Shown here in pieces: positions 11,601-20,954 of a DNA stretch of 64,000 nucleotides. Each line of letters starts with the position of its first letter. Within the stretch, counting starts at the first letter, position 1. The notes beneath the pieces are model-generated. The model was not told the DNA's origin. It saw nothing but the letters and a program-made list of their open reading frames with translations, and made no database searches. The stretch is taken from positions 992,001 through 1,056,000 of the forward strand of contig CP082782.1 of assembly GCA_028752135.1 (NCBI GenBank), read 5' to 3'. The position numbers and the translations under genes were made by a program. The stretch is from Ehrlichia sp028752135. Its GTDB lineage: Bacteria > Pseudomonadota > Alphaproteobacteria > Rickettsiales > Anaplasmataceae.

Positions 11601-12473
11601 ATTAACATAATCTATCATTCTTTTATTATTTTGCTCTTTTTTATTTAATTCTTTAATAATTTCGCATTGGCTTTTCAATTTTTTAACATCAGTAAATTTA
11701 ATTGTTCTAGCATCATAAACAAAAGGAGCTTCAATCCAATCTTCTTTTGACTTTTTATCATAAAAAACTTTATTTCCATAAGGAGTATATGTGTTATCCA
11801 CTAATGCTGAAACTTCTGTACCTTGTAAACGTGGTATTGCAGACATGCCTTCAAATAACTTGCACTCATTTTTTTGATCTTTCACTTTCATATAAAATCT
11901 TTTTATACCATGTTGGCATATACTTTCAGCTTTTATAGGTTTTTCACATTTATCATCTTCAAAAACCTCATTATCAGAGTAATATATAACACCTAAGTCT
12001 TTTAAAGCAGAAGGACTACAATCTGTTATTCTCACTTTCCTAGGAACCAAAGAAACTCTAAATACATCTCCATCATTTATTGAAGGAAAAACATCTATAA
12101 GACGCCCTCCATGATATACTCTGAAATTTATATCTTTACACGTTTTTTCCATATTAGCATATATAGACTCATCAGTATAATCAACAGTACCATCATTGCA
12201 ATTAAGAGCTTGAACTATTACTTCTTTTGGATTTAGAGAATCTTTAGGACACATATTTAATGCACCATCAATTGTCAATCTCATAGTTTGATCTGCATTC
12301 ACCCTTAATCCAGTATCAACCCAATGAGGTTGTAATTTATCAGATTTCATTTCAGCTACTGGTGGAACCTCTATAACAACTGAACTACCACTAACTCCTT
12401 GACTACCTTCTATACAATTAATTCCACATCCTGTAACAGATAATAGTAATAATATAACAAATAAATTCTTCAT
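8613..12473 (-). CDS. virB6-3: VirB6-3-type type IV secretion channel protein
   Basis: This 1286-residue member of the VirB6/TrbL family begins with a lipoprotein signal (LLLLSVTGC, Cys near 16). A Cys-rich, presumably periplasmic domain of about 600 residues follows. Membrane segments cluster from about 654 to 919 and include the motif GSWEFFSDHFFSLF shared with the neighbouring paralogues. A hydrophilic Ser/Gly/Asp/Asn-rich tail follows from about 920, with an imperfect 69-residue repeat. Classical VirB6 proteins are about 300 residues and have neither the lipobox nor the tail. Only five bases separate it from virB6-2 upstream, so it is surely co-transcribed. The tail could be exposed or act on the partner proteins, but the sequence does not say which. 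The paralogue number follows gene order as used for Ehrlichia. Confidence 0.88.
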   Translation of the reverse strand: MKNLFVILLLLSVTGCGINCIEGSQGVSGSSVVIEVPPVAEMKSDKLQPHWVDTGLRVNADQTMRLTIDGALNMCPKDSLNPKEVIVQALNCNDGTVDYTDESIYANMEKTCKDINFRVYHGGRLIDVFPSINDGDVFRVSLVPRKVRITDCSPSALKDLGVIYYSDNEVFEDDKCEKPIKAESICQHGIKRFYMKVKDQKNECKLFEGMSAIPRLQGTEVSALVDNTYTPYGNKVFYDKKSKEDWIEAPFVYDARTIKFTDVKKLKSQCEIIKELNKKEQNNKRMIDYVNTEGDSQLDYYKEQKAKGTIALEVTQETIDAIRNFTTYDINCTCGTICNSSSVLNQFSLQGNKNTIATVSNMSGDCNIAPDYGGTTPEDIAKKVADSGKIIQGLSAYFTFEGVQDRNNKFKCFPDDSPGETCYQTILSKQIIKNSVKHDVNYTYNSNVQGPAKLSFAILGRTGEYDKYYGGYHIHVERICNFMYGRKLYMYIGDNPPTVLPGDNDTIELFVPDPDAKSDNNNQKSGTGIYVINEKTADNKTGKSGKIYLGIDVRGYENQFDYTNLPEIESENKYSVNFFVKQWNPNFSKVFVMLRNSLLRILYGLPKDTEVKEISEAMNMVREKKLTGAVQQIYTNQTKAGSLWRAVQALCTLYIIFTVFGYVVGIIRCTKYDLGVRIAKVAVIVGLLSQGSWEFFSDHFFSLFIQGVSDLISAFNGELDGDSSFAFLDSTIGVLLTGEVWIRLLTLIVTGPIGWLVFVMILWAFVVFFICVIEAVIAYLFTILGVAFLGTLAPIFITFVLFQLTKTLFDSWVKMLVNFSLQPIILFAALAFLNQVVLTTLHDVTRFTVCNQCLAGLDLPSSVTEKGAPHDICLLPLLSPVGYSSDLSMDDAVREEQFRGGGLFFGLPFGITSVLILLITANAMRAFKGMSENIAHSISGSIAGLGASVHGATQALASIVGLDQETQSIIESAVKNRRFTGKSDVNIVSRSDANPIHEGESVKDDGTGNTGSNHGGANGDHPGGMQNPTGNDSSAGGDARSQASSSGTSSNGDCSNEAGVSSSVRYPDSTLPPNAGDVLDTARSTYTDASAMESRIQDTLSLGTGDSASLELHSPTDNLDNAFDSLGVVQSGIDTPGPDSSILNVTDSHVSTGMNDTVNMGASGSGSAGDYTADASFSTSPDSPTATSGPTVDSLDMTRNDGDAPRPDSGVLNATDTHVNTGVGDNMGANGSGSTDNDLETRSRGDYTTDASSSTSHSGDSSTSRDHPMERHSEIDEKTSDHEEKE
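8690..9110 (-). repeat. Imperfect direct repeat, about 207 bp, in the virB6-3 tail
   Basis: The block around AACACCTGAATCTGGTCTAGG at 8841 recurs as AATACTTGAATCTGGTCCAGG at 9048, a 207-base spacing (69 residues). The encoded copies share PDS.(I/V)LN.TD.HV.TG, then NMGA.GSGS, then GDYT.DAS.STS. Two diverged copies are visible. The limits are approximate. Confidence 0.7.
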
Positions 12474-12478
12474 ATGTT

Positions 12479-15184
12479 TTACCCACCAAAACTAGATGGA
12501 GGATTTTCAGGAATTGAAATACCACTACGTGATTGTCTAGTATTACTATCTATAGGCAATTGAGAATCAAAAGAACCACGTCTACGTTCACCATCACTAC
12601 TTTGATTATTCAAGTTACTCATCTGCTCATATCTTGCCCTTTGCATCCTACTATTTTGATCCATACCAATAATTCCTAGTGCACTTTCCTTTGCATTCTC
12701 AGCAACCATTGATAAATTAGCAAATGATCCAAAAATTGATGTACACATTTCTCCGGAAGAACCAATAAAATGTTTCGTTGCATTAACTACTATTACAAAT
12801 ATTAGTATTTTAACAATAGGCATTGGTAAACCTACAAATACAAGAGGGCCACTATTTACAGCATCTCTTATATTATCACTAAAAGTTGATATAGGAGAAA
12901 ATCCTAAAGGTAGCAAAAATTCAAGTAGACAGATGTTTATCTTCATTATTCCAAGATCAAATACAGGTTGAATAACACATGAATCACATGATTCAAAATT
13001 AAACATAGCATATATAACACTATCTATAACCTGAGTTAAAAGAGCAAAAGATGCAAATATTATTACTGGTTGCATAGCCGTTTGTACCAAAGACTTCACC
13101 CATGCATCAAAGATTGCCTTAGTACGCTTAAATAAAATACAAATTATAAAGAAAGGCGCTATACTAAGCAATAATCCTATAAGTATAATAGATATTAAAT
13201 AAGTAATAACTGCAGTTGCTATAGTCAAAAATAAAACAATCAATCCCCAAAAAATTAAAGTTACACTAATCCACCCTACTGGTCCTGTAAATAATAATGC
13301 TAAAATTTGCAACCAAGTATCAGATAAAGAGAACCTATATAACATTAAATCCAAAAATTCAAAACTAGTACTTTTACCAGAATCTTGACCTGTCATTATT
13401 GCAATAAGTTGTACTGGAGCTTCAGTAAATAGTTTAAACAAATGATCATTAAAAAACTCCCAACTATTAGGACCAATTACATAAATTATGACGCTAATTT
13501 TTAGCGTCATAACTAATAAATCAAAAATAGAAGCCCTAGAAAAACCTACACAATAAAATAATGCATGTATCAATACATATAATACTAATAATGCATTAGC
13601 TATTCTAATAAAATGCGTATTTTTAATAATACTATTATATATTACATGAACACCTCCAGAATTAGTATCTGAAGTTCCATATAACCCCCTCTCTAAAGAA
13701 GCTTTTAACTGTTCTACCATATATGAAATTATATTAGGTATTTTCTTCTTTGCAGTAATTAGAACTTTGAAATAACCAGTATTATTATTATATCCATCTC
13801 CATTATCTTTTACACCAAAATATAATTCACCAGCCCTATCCTTATCTGTTAATGTGATAACCACATCTTCATTATCTACAAAATCAATCTTTTTACTGTC
13901 CCCATCACCTGGTTGCACTTTAGGTACACCTTTAGATACGATATAATATAAACTATCCTTAACATGATTGCTACAATCTTTAATTACTTCAATTTTATAT
14001 TGACCAGTTAAACGCTTACCAGCTGGTGGACGTAATTCTAAATATAAATCTTTATCTGGAACTGCATTACTAAAAGAATAAGCATGATTAGTCAACAGAG
14101 CAACGTCTGAAGCAGAACTACCACCACTATTTGATTTATGCTTTAAATAAACAAAAGGCAAAGTAGTAACACTATCCTTAACATTTTTAGTACATGCTGC
14201 AAAATTATCTGCTGAACAATTATCTGGTATTTTATACTCCTCTGTAACAAAACAATTTTCTGATCTTTTTTCTTGACCAATATAACCAGGGATATTACAT
14301 AGATTTCCACATATCATATTTATAGCATATGCTTCGTACTGCTTACTGTATTTTTTTCTAATATTACTTTGTTTTTCTAACAGATCCTTTTTAATCTGCA
14401 ATGTTAACTTCTCTTTTTCACCACTTGACTGCTGACCTCTTCCATTTTTTTCTTCTATTTGCTTATCAGCACTTTCAAGGGCTCGATCCTCTAAGTCTTT
14501 ACCTGTAGCACAAAGATAAAACATTTCCTCCTTAAACTGAGCATTTTCCTGAGAATTTTTATCATCTATTTTTTTAATAAAATCATTATATGATTTGCTA
14601 TCCATATGATATATAATTTTAGCTGGAAAATTAATCCACTCCCTTTTCTGATCTACTGCTGTACTATAATTTGCATCTTCTAGATACATAATGTTATTCA
14701 TTTGAAAATCGTAGTTATCAGTAAGAATAGCATAATGTTCATCTAGATAATTCTTCATACATTTATCAACATTCTGAACATAAACCCTAGCATTATTATT
14801 TTCACATACATTTTTATCTACAGTAAATTCAAAAGCAGGAGATAACCTAAAAGTTAATTTTTCACCTGCCATTATGTTGGGGAAATTCAATTCAAACTCT
14901 TTTGATTCTTTAGTGTTTCCATCACCAGAAAAGACATTGATTATTTTCTTTGTATTACTACAAAAATTCACATCAACTGTATCAACGCTAAAAGTGAGAG
15001 ATTTATAACCAGCTAACACTAAATCAGATTTAACCCATGCAACATGATTTGTTTCTCCTTCTTTTAATCCAGCCATTACAGCACTTGAATCTTCATCAAA
15101 CAAAACATGTTTAGGCTTAATACATCCATGATATCCACAACTTGAAAGAAGTAAGATACTGATTACTAACACTACTCTTATCAT
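12479..15184 (-). CDS. virB6-2: VirB6-2-type type IV secretion channel protein
   Basis: The product has 901 residues. A lipoprotein signal (ISILLLSSC) precedes a large N-terminal domain with scattered cysteines. Membrane segments cluster from about 540 to 815 with the paralogue motif NSWEFFNDHLFKLF. A short basic and polar tail (about 70 residues) ends the protein, without the long repeats of VirB6-3 and -4. This matches the VirB6 core (several membrane helices in the inner membrane, forming part of the T4SS substrate path) with an added N-terminal domain. The gap to virB6-1 upstream is 189 bases, the largest inside the virB6 series, and virB6-3 starts five bases after its stop. A perfect 12-bp hairpin sits in the coding sequence at 13486-13512. 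Confidence 0.88.
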   Translation of the reverse strand: MIRVVLVISILLLSSCGYHGCIKPKHVLFDEDSSAVMAGLKEGETNHVAWVKSDLVLAGYKSLTFSVDTVDVNFCSNTKKIINVFSGDGNTKESKEFELNFPNIMAGEKLTFRLSPAFEFTVDKNVCENNNARVYVQNVDKCMKNYLDEHYAILTDNYDFQMNNIMYLEDANYSTAVDQKREWINFPAKIIYHMDSKSYNDFIKKIDDKNSQENAQFKEEMFYLCATGKDLEDRALESADKQIEEKNGRGQQSSGEKEKLTLQIKKDLLEKQSNIRKKYSKQYEAYAINMICGNLCNIPGYIGQEKRSENCFVTEEYKIPDNCSADNFAACTKNVKDSVTTLPFVYLKHKSNSGGSSASDVALLTNHAYSFSNAVPDKDLYLELRPPAGKRLTGQYKIEVIKDCSNHVKDSLYYIVSKGVPKVQPGDGDSKKIDFVDNEDVVITLTDKDRAGELYFGVKDNGDGYNNNTGYFKVLITAKKKIPNIISYMVEQLKASLERGLYGTSDTNSGGVHVIYNSIIKNTHFIRIANALLVLYVLIHALFYCVGFSRASIFDLLVMTLKISVIIYVIGPNSWEFFNDHLFKLFTEAPVQLIAIMTGQDSGKSTSFEFLDLMLYRFSLSDTWLQILALLFTGPVGWISVTLIFWGLIVLFLTIATAVITYLISIILIGLLLSIAPFFIICILFKRTKAIFDAWVKSLVQTAMQPVIIFASFALLTQVIDSVIYAMFNFESCDSCVIQPVFDLGIMKINICLLEFLLPLGFSPISTFSDNIRDAVNSGPLVFVGLPMPIVKILIFVIVVNATKHFIGSSGEMCTSIFGSFANLSMVAENAKESALGIIGMDQNSRMQRARYEQMSNLNNQSSDGERRRGSFDSQLPIDSNTRQSRSGISIPENPPSSFGG
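13486..13512 (-). repeat. Perfect 12-bp inverted repeat within virB6-2
   Basis: TTATGACGCTAA (13486-13497), a TTT loop and TTAGCGTCATAA (13501-13512) are exact complements. They encode MTLKISVII in the conserved membrane segment just before the NSWEFFNDH motif, so the structure lies inside an mRNA that continues to virB6-3 and virB6-4. It is not followed by a T run on either strand. Confidence 0.75.
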
Positions 15185-15373
15185 AAAATCAGCTCTTCCA
15201 ACCTAACATAACCACAATTTATATACAAATATCTTGACAAAATTCTTACAAACAACCAAGAACCTTATATTTAATAAACTCTATTCTTTAATTCCTTCTT
15301 TACCATTAAATAAACATCTAAAAAGTAAATCTTTTATTAAAAAGATGATTATCTAGCACTTTTTGAAACTTTA

Positions 15374-17815
15374 TTACTTACTTCCACCAGAAATCTCATC
15401 CTTGCCCCCTCCACCTGAACTATCTTTTCCATGATTACTCAATCTATTACTTATAGCATCCTTTACTTTTTGTCCTGCACGTCCTTGATGTCTAGCTGCA
15501 AAATTCATTGCAGAATTCACCATTGATTTTGGACTAAATGATGAACCAACATGCCCTGCTCTTGGATCACCTGCAAGCTCAGCTGCTATATAAGTAATAG
15601 ACGACAAGAAATGATAGAATAAAAATCCTACAAGAACCATTATTAATAACTTCGTCCATAACATTTCAGCTTCACGCTTAAAATCAGGAGCATAAGCATT
15701 AAATCCAAAAAATGCAGGTTGTGTTAAAAATTTTATATTTCCAAACATACAAGCTAAATTATATCTATACTTCTCTTCATCACACTGCTTACTATCTTTT
15801 AATTTAAAAGTAATTCTCTTAGCATCTAAAACTTGTATTTCCTCACTTACAAAATCAAGATCTTCAAAATATAAATTGTCAAATACAGTAAACAACAACG
15901 CCAAAAAAGCAAAAAGAATAACAGGATACAATGTATAAACCATCAATTGTCTTATCCATCCATCAAAAAATCCCTTTGTTGCTTGAAATAACACCATAGG
16001 AATCATCAAAGGAGAAATTAATACTAAAATAGTAATTGCAATAAGTGATAATAAAAATATATAAACTAGCCATATCACAATAAATAAAATCATTAACACT
16101 GCAAAAATTGCAACCAAACATAACATTAATTTCATATTAAATAACATACTGGCAAAGAAAAGACCTCCAGTTAAAAACACTCCAAGTACAATTGTTGCAG
16201 ACCCACCATTTAATTGCTGCCCCAAATAAAATAACATTCTACAATCTAATTTATCCCATGGAGCTAGATATTTATGTTTATCATCATACTGTGATTCAGT
16301 ATAATTACATATAGTTTCTTTACCTCCTGCTTGTAAAACTATATCTGATAATCCTATTGATAACTTTACTATTTGATCATAGTAATACGACATAGCATTT
16401 CCTTGAGTAAAATACACTACCAATCCAAACTTGATTATCAGTATATATAACTCAGCCGGGCTTTGCAGTCCTCCTAATGCTGCTTTAATTGCAAACAATA
16501 TTAAAGCCAATATTAGAACTGCCATAACTGCTTTTTTTAACTTATCTTGAGCAACCTTTAAGAAACCTACCTTTTGACTATTACCATATTGACACTTACC
16601 AGTTAATATATTATCTAATGACCCTTTAATACAAGAAACTATTAAAGAAGTGACTGGAAAAGGAGATTTTACATGAACACCAGCTTCACCTTTGCATGCA
16701 GGATCTATATAACAACTATAGCATGCAGAATTATCATATCCCTCAATTCTTTTACCATCACTTGATTTAATTTCTTTAGATTTCTCACACATTGGAGCTG
16801 GAGGTCCACTAGGTCTCATATGACATCCAATTTCAACCTGAGGCCATAAAGGTAACCCTCCACTTTTAGTTGCATTAACACATATTTTATCTGCTTTTTC
16901 CACAGCTTGAAAAGTGACTGTGTGAATTGTTTTCGATTGTCCAGCTTGTAAAACTGCACATTCCACAGTTCCTTGCATAGCATATTTAGCTTTTTTTATT
17001 TCCTGAGTACTATAATCAGCTTCTCTCGGATAACCTGTCTTCTTTAATAACTCATTAATATCATCTGATGAAGCACTCACTAACCTTTTAAGCATAGTAA
17101 AAGGATCACCTGCACCTATGGGGTTACGATAACAAACTTCTATATAAGAAGAACTAGATACCCTGTTTTTAGGCCAATAATAACCATCAGCTTTTTTAAA
17201 CTTTCTAGACGAACATAAAGGCTCATTTGCCTTAGCATCCGCTAAATTAAAAGCCTCAGTACCACTAGTACTGGTTTTAGTTGCAAGACATCTAAAATAT
17301 TCTTCTTCAGAACCAATATCTGCATTTGCACATCCAGGATACTGAGTTGTAGGATTAGAGCACTCTTTATACTCACCTGCATTACCACCAGTAACTAGAT
17401 TTTTTTTAATATCATACTCATCAATACGCATGACTGGATGACGAACAAAAGCCCAATTACAAGCAAAAAAAGCTGCAGCTTTAATAATTGCCACATAAAC
17501 CATGGCAATCCCTATACCAAATACAATCAATGCTCCAATTCCTGATCCAACACTAGTAACTGCACCAGTCATAACCATTGCTACACTTGCTGCAATAAGG
17601 GCAAATCCAGCACTAAAACCTACCATTCCAGCATATTTAGCATGTTCATCTATCTTACCACATAATGGACTACTAGCTAATTTTGTTCTATATACAGCTA
17701 CTTTTTCACTTTCTACTTCTACTGCTAAAGCAGATTTAGTATATATAAAGTTAACATTAATTAAAAACAAAATTAATATATATATTATATTTTTACTAGC
17801 TTTTAGCATAATCAA
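15374..17815 (-). CDS. virB6-1: VirB6-1-type type IV secretion channel protein
   Basis: The 813-residue protein is the first of four consecutive virB6-family genes. It has an N-terminal hydrophobic signal (IIYILILFLINVNFIY), a Gly/Ala-rich double membrane segment at about 65-120, a Cys-rich soluble stretch at about 120-430, and a second membrane cluster at about 435-660 with a last pair near 725-750. The region GNAMSYYYDQIVKL corresponds to the SW(D/E)FF motif of the other paralogues in diverged form. The tail is short, Gly/Ser-rich and ends in GGGGKDEISGG. Unlike the other three it lacks a clear lipobox. It lies 32 bases after virB4. A role in the inner-membrane T4SS channel follows from the family and the operon. 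Confidence 0.88.
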   Translation of the reverse strand: MIMLKASKNIIYILILFLINVNFIYTKSALAVEVESEKVAVYRTKLASSPLCGKIDEHAKYAGMVGFSAGFALIAASVAMVMTGAVTSVGSGIGALIVFGIGIAMVYVAIIKAAAFFACNWAFVRHPVMRIDEYDIKKNLVTGGNAGEYKECSNPTTQYPGCANADIGSEEEYFRCLATKTSTSGTEAFNLADAKANEPLCSSRKFKKADGYYWPKNRVSSSSYIEVCYRNPIGAGDPFTMLKRLVSASSDDINELLKKTGYPREADYSTQEIKKAKYAMQGTVECAVLQAGQSKTIHTVTFQAVEKADKICVNATKSGGLPLWPQVEIGCHMRPSGPPAPMCEKSKEIKSSDGKRIEGYDNSACYSCYIDPACKGEAGVHVKSPFPVTSLIVSCIKGSLDNILTGKCQYGNSQKVGFLKVAQDKLKKAVMAVLILALILFAIKAALGGLQSPAELYILIIKFGLVVYFTQGNAMSYYYDQIVKLSIGLSDIVLQAGGKETICNYTESQYDDKHKYLAPWDKLDCRMLFYLGQQLNGGSATIVLGVFLTGGLFFASMLFNMKLMLCLVAIFAVLMILFIVIWLVYIFLLSLIAITILVLISPLMIPMVLFQATKGFFDGWIRQLMVYTLYPVILFAFLALLFTVFDNLYFEDLDFVSEEIQVLDAKRITFKLKDSKQCDEEKYRYNLACMFGNIKFLTQPAFFGFNAYAPDFKREAEMLWTKLLIMVLVGFLFYHFLSSITYIAAELAGDPRAGHVGSSFSPKSMVNSAMNFAARHQGRAGQKVKDAISNRLSNHGKDSSGGGGKDEISGGSK

Positions 17816-17847
17816 CTCTTTTATAAAGAATACTTAATTAATTAACA

Positions 17848-20253
17848 CTATACATACTTTACTCTTTCGTAAAATATAGGCAACCAAACATTTGGGTCAT
17901 CACCTACTTCTTTTATCAAATCATGTAACATCAATACTGTTTCTGCTCTACCAGATAAAACACTTACTATGTCTTCAAGACCACTTAAATTAATTCTTGC
18001 AACTACTGCACTAACACCCTGTTTTACTAAAAAAAATCTTGTGCTAGGATCTGTATGTTTTATTAAGGTATATTCTCTTTCAGTTAACATAAATACATTT
18101 CTATAAGCACTAGTAGCTTTTAAATTAGGTAAGAATATTTGAGTGGCAGTTTGCTGCACTAAGGTATCACTGATAGCACTTTTACTAGCATCTTCAACAC
18201 TTTGGGTTGCAAAAATTACAAATGTATTCAATTTTCTTAAAACTTTTAACCAATCTTTTATTTTCGGTGCAAATACTGGATTATCTATTAATGCCCATGC
18301 TTCATCTAAAACAATAATAGATGGAGTTCCATCTAAAGAAATACTAATTCTATGAAATAAATATAATAATACAGGAGCAAGGGATACTGGATCTTTTAAT
18401 AAATGACTCATTTCAAAACCAAAAACTCTCGATTTATTAAAATCCAATAAATCTTCACTATTATCAAATATTGCTGCATGAGATCCACTGCTATGCCACA
18501 TAGATATAGATCCAGCTAGAGTATTAGGACCATCTAACCCTAAAAATGGTACTAAATTACACAATACTCTATGTTCTTTTTTTAACTTAAAATTACCTTC
18601 AATAGCATCATTAATACGTGTTATGTCTTCAGAAGTAAATTTATCATTGAATACTGATATTAAAGATTTAATCCATTCCATTAAAAATGTACGATTATCT
18701 GGAGTATCATCAAGATGCAAAGGATTAAATCCTGTAGGATTTCTCGGTTCTATTACCATATAAACCCCACTTAATGCTCTAATAAAAATTTCAGCACCAT
18801 AGTCCTTATCAAAAAAGAAAATCCTTGGTGAAAATTTCATAGCTTGAGCACATAAAAAATTCATTAATACTGTTTTTCCACCTCCAGTTGGACCTATAAT
18901 TGCAGTATGTCCAACATCACGAATATGAAAATTGAAAAAGAAAGGAGTTCCTGAAGTAGTATCAAATACTGTAACAGCTTCTCCCCAATGATTATTAAAT
19001 TTTTTTCCAATTGGATAATTGTGTTGAGATGCAAATCCAGCCATATTTAGCGTACTAATTATAGCACTACGTACTATATATTCAAAATTACCTGGCAATT
19101 GAGCCCAAAATGCTGGCTCTAAATTAATTTTCTCTCTAACTGGATATACTCCACAATTAGACAATTCTGATTCTATTAAAGATAATGCATTATCTAAACT
19201 TTTTAAACTTTTCTCTGTACATAAAATAGTAAGATGATGATGCCCAAAAGCAATTCTACCACTCATTGCATCATCTAAAGCTTGGCTTATTTCTACTACT
19301 TGTGATACTGCCTTATCTGCAGATTGTATCATACGGTTCTGTTGAATCTGCATTTTAGTAATAGCACTTTGTCTGTTAGTAAAACTAAAAGATTGTGTAA
19401 TGATAAACTCATAAGGTAACTGCAAAAATGCATCCAACATACCAGCAGAAGTCGTCTGGCCATACTCTTTTAAACTAATTAATCCAGCATATTTACACTC
19501 ATTATGACCAACTATCTGTATAGTCTTATGCCCAAAATATAACCTGTGCATAGGTAAATATTTTGATATGTCACCTATAGGAAATAATGCAGGTTGAAAG
19601 GATCCACAATTTACTATTTGCAACAAAAATTCCATGATTTCAGAAAATACCCCTTTTGGAGTTTCTCGAACACTTAAAACTTTTGGCATATAATTACGTA
19701 AACTTGTGAATACACGATTTGTTACTTCATCTAAATCTTCATAAATAGCATGTAAATCTTTCATCCATGCATCCTGCGAAGTAACTTTTCCAAATTTACT
19801 AAAAATATTTGATAAGAATTCTACTCCCTTTTTTCCACCTTCTCTTACTATTGTAATATACAAATCATTAGTAAAAGACTGTTTTGTTGCATGCTTTTCT
19901 CTCCACTTTATATTCACATAATTAGCAAAAGTACTAGATACCTTATCACTAGCAAACCCTTCTGTAAAAGCATTCCTTCTACGCCTAATTATATGAAAAT
20001 ATAACCCAAAAGATGCAGAAGATATACTTCTTAACATTTGATTGCGGATAGAATTTTGTATAGATAAATCTTCATCATCAGCAGTTTCAAAAGCATAACC
20101 AGATAATTTAATGACTTTAAGCATAGAACCATCTTTTGTAACTAATGTAGAAGAATTCCAATGTCCGCTATAAGGAATAAAATTAGATTCATGATACTCC
20201 CGTGCTATTACCTTTCTTTTTTTAGTCTGCAATTGCCGAAACTTTAACATCAC
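17848..20253 (-). CDS. virB4: Type IV secretion ATPase VirB4
   Basis: VirB4 is the largest energising ATPase of the type IV secretion system, bound to the inner membrane on the cytoplasmic side. The 801-residue length fits the family. The N-terminal domain contains the CagE/TrbE/VirB-type GHWNSSTLVTKDGS region and the LPYEFIITQSFSF block. The Walker A motif GPTGGGKT lies near residue 452, Walker B IIVLDEAW near 642, and the downstream NTFVIFATQSVEDA motif is present. The start overlaps the virB3 stop by four bases (ATGA-type), implying translational coupling. virB6-1 follows after 32 bases. The catalytic motifs look intact. Confidence 0.97.
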   Translation of the reverse strand: MMLKFRQLQTKKRKVIAREYHESNFIPYSGHWNSSTLVTKDGSMLKVIKLSGYAFETADDEDLSIQNSIRNQMLRSISSASFGLYFHIIRRRRNAFTEGFASDKVSSTFANYVNIKWREKHATKQSFTNDLYITIVREGGKKGVEFLSNIFSKFGKVTSQDAWMKDLHAIYEDLDEVTNRVFTSLRNYMPKVLSVRETPKGVFSEIMEFLLQIVNCGSFQPALFPIGDISKYLPMHRLYFGHKTIQIVGHNECKYAGLISLKEYGQTTSAGMLDAFLQLPYEFIITQSFSFTNRQSAITKMQIQQNRMIQSADKAVSQVVEISQALDDAMSGRIAFGHHHLTILCTEKSLKSLDNALSLIESELSNCGVYPVREKINLEPAFWAQLPGNFEYIVRSAIISTLNMAGFASQHNYPIGKKFNNHWGEAVTVFDTTSGTPFFFNFHIRDVGHTAIIGPTGGGKTVLMNFLCAQAMKFSPRIFFFDKDYGAEIFIRALSGVYMVIEPRNPTGFNPLHLDDTPDNRTFLMEWIKSLISVFNDKFTSEDITRINDAIEGNFKLKKEHRVLCNLVPFLGLDGPNTLAGSISMWHSSGSHAAIFDNSEDLLDFNKSRVFGFEMSHLLKDPVSLAPVLLYLFHRISISLDGTPSIIVLDEAWALIDNPVFAPKIKDWLKVLRKLNTFVIFATQSVEDASKSAISDTLVQQTATQIFLPNLKATSAYRNVFMLTEREYTLIKHTDPSTRFFLVKQGVSAVVARINLSGLEDIVSVLSGRAETVLMLHDLIKEVGDDPNVWLPIFYERVKYV

Positions 20254-20543
20254 ATTACATCATAAGAATTAGCATTATGGTAAAATCTATTTAAACATTT
20301 ACTACACTTTTTCATTCTAAGCATAAATAGCTCCAAGAATAAAGGTTCCTTTGATGAAGCTAAAAAACCTATCCCATGTATCCCTGGTCCTAAAATAAAT
20401 AATGCTCTGAAATCGTTAGTATACATAAATATCATGATGCAAATCATAAAATTTAACATTGCAAATATATAACTAACACCAAAAAGCATAGTAGGCCTAG
20501 TTAAACCCTTAAATAATTGATCTGTTTTAACAGTACCTGTCAT
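20250..20543 (-). CDS. virB3: Type IV secretion protein VirB3
   Basis: This 97-residue protein matches VirB3: short, with a cytoplasmic N-terminus (DQLFKGLTRPTMLFGV), two closely spaced membrane helices at about 20-60 and the PFAM VirB3-like LFLELFMLRMKKC end. It is an inner-membrane partner of VirB4. Its stop overlaps the virB4 start by four bases. It is the first virB gene after sodB, which is 411 bases upstream on the same strand. Confidence 0.93.
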   Translation of the reverse strand: MTGTVKTDQLFKGLTRPTMLFGVSYIFAMLNFMICIMIFMYTNDFRALFILGPGIHGIGFLASSKEPLFLELFMLRMKKCSKCLNRFYHNANSYDVM

Positions 20544-20954
20544 ATATATATACCAAAAATATATTTATATAATTTAAAGATTAATTGTAAATTACATATA
20601 TTAAAAATCTAACTTTATTAATATTTCTACTATAAGGTAGACACACATTAATTTTTAAACATAACAATAACAATTTAACAGAGTATTAATTGTAAACACC
20701 CATCTTTATATAATAAAAATTCCCTAAATTTAACTTATAACTCAAAAACATTTTCATTTTACTTTTGAAGTAACTTAAAATAAGTATTATAAATTTAACC
20801 TAAGCAACTTAAACTTCACACTACATTAATTCTTATACTATTAGTAGTATTTATAAAATCAATTTTATAAAAAATAAAATTTATTAAAAAAAATTAATAA
20901 CAATAAATCTCATTACCTAGGCTATCTAAACAACAATATGAAATCTGTATGAAG
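20544..20954. other. sodB-virB3 spacer
   Basis: No gene is seen in this 411-base AT-rich stretch. In E. chaffeensis sodB and the virB3-virB6 genes are reported to be co-transcribed from upstream promoters, so it may be an untranslated operon spacer or contain an internal promoter. I see no clear GC-rich terminator. Confidence 0.45.
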
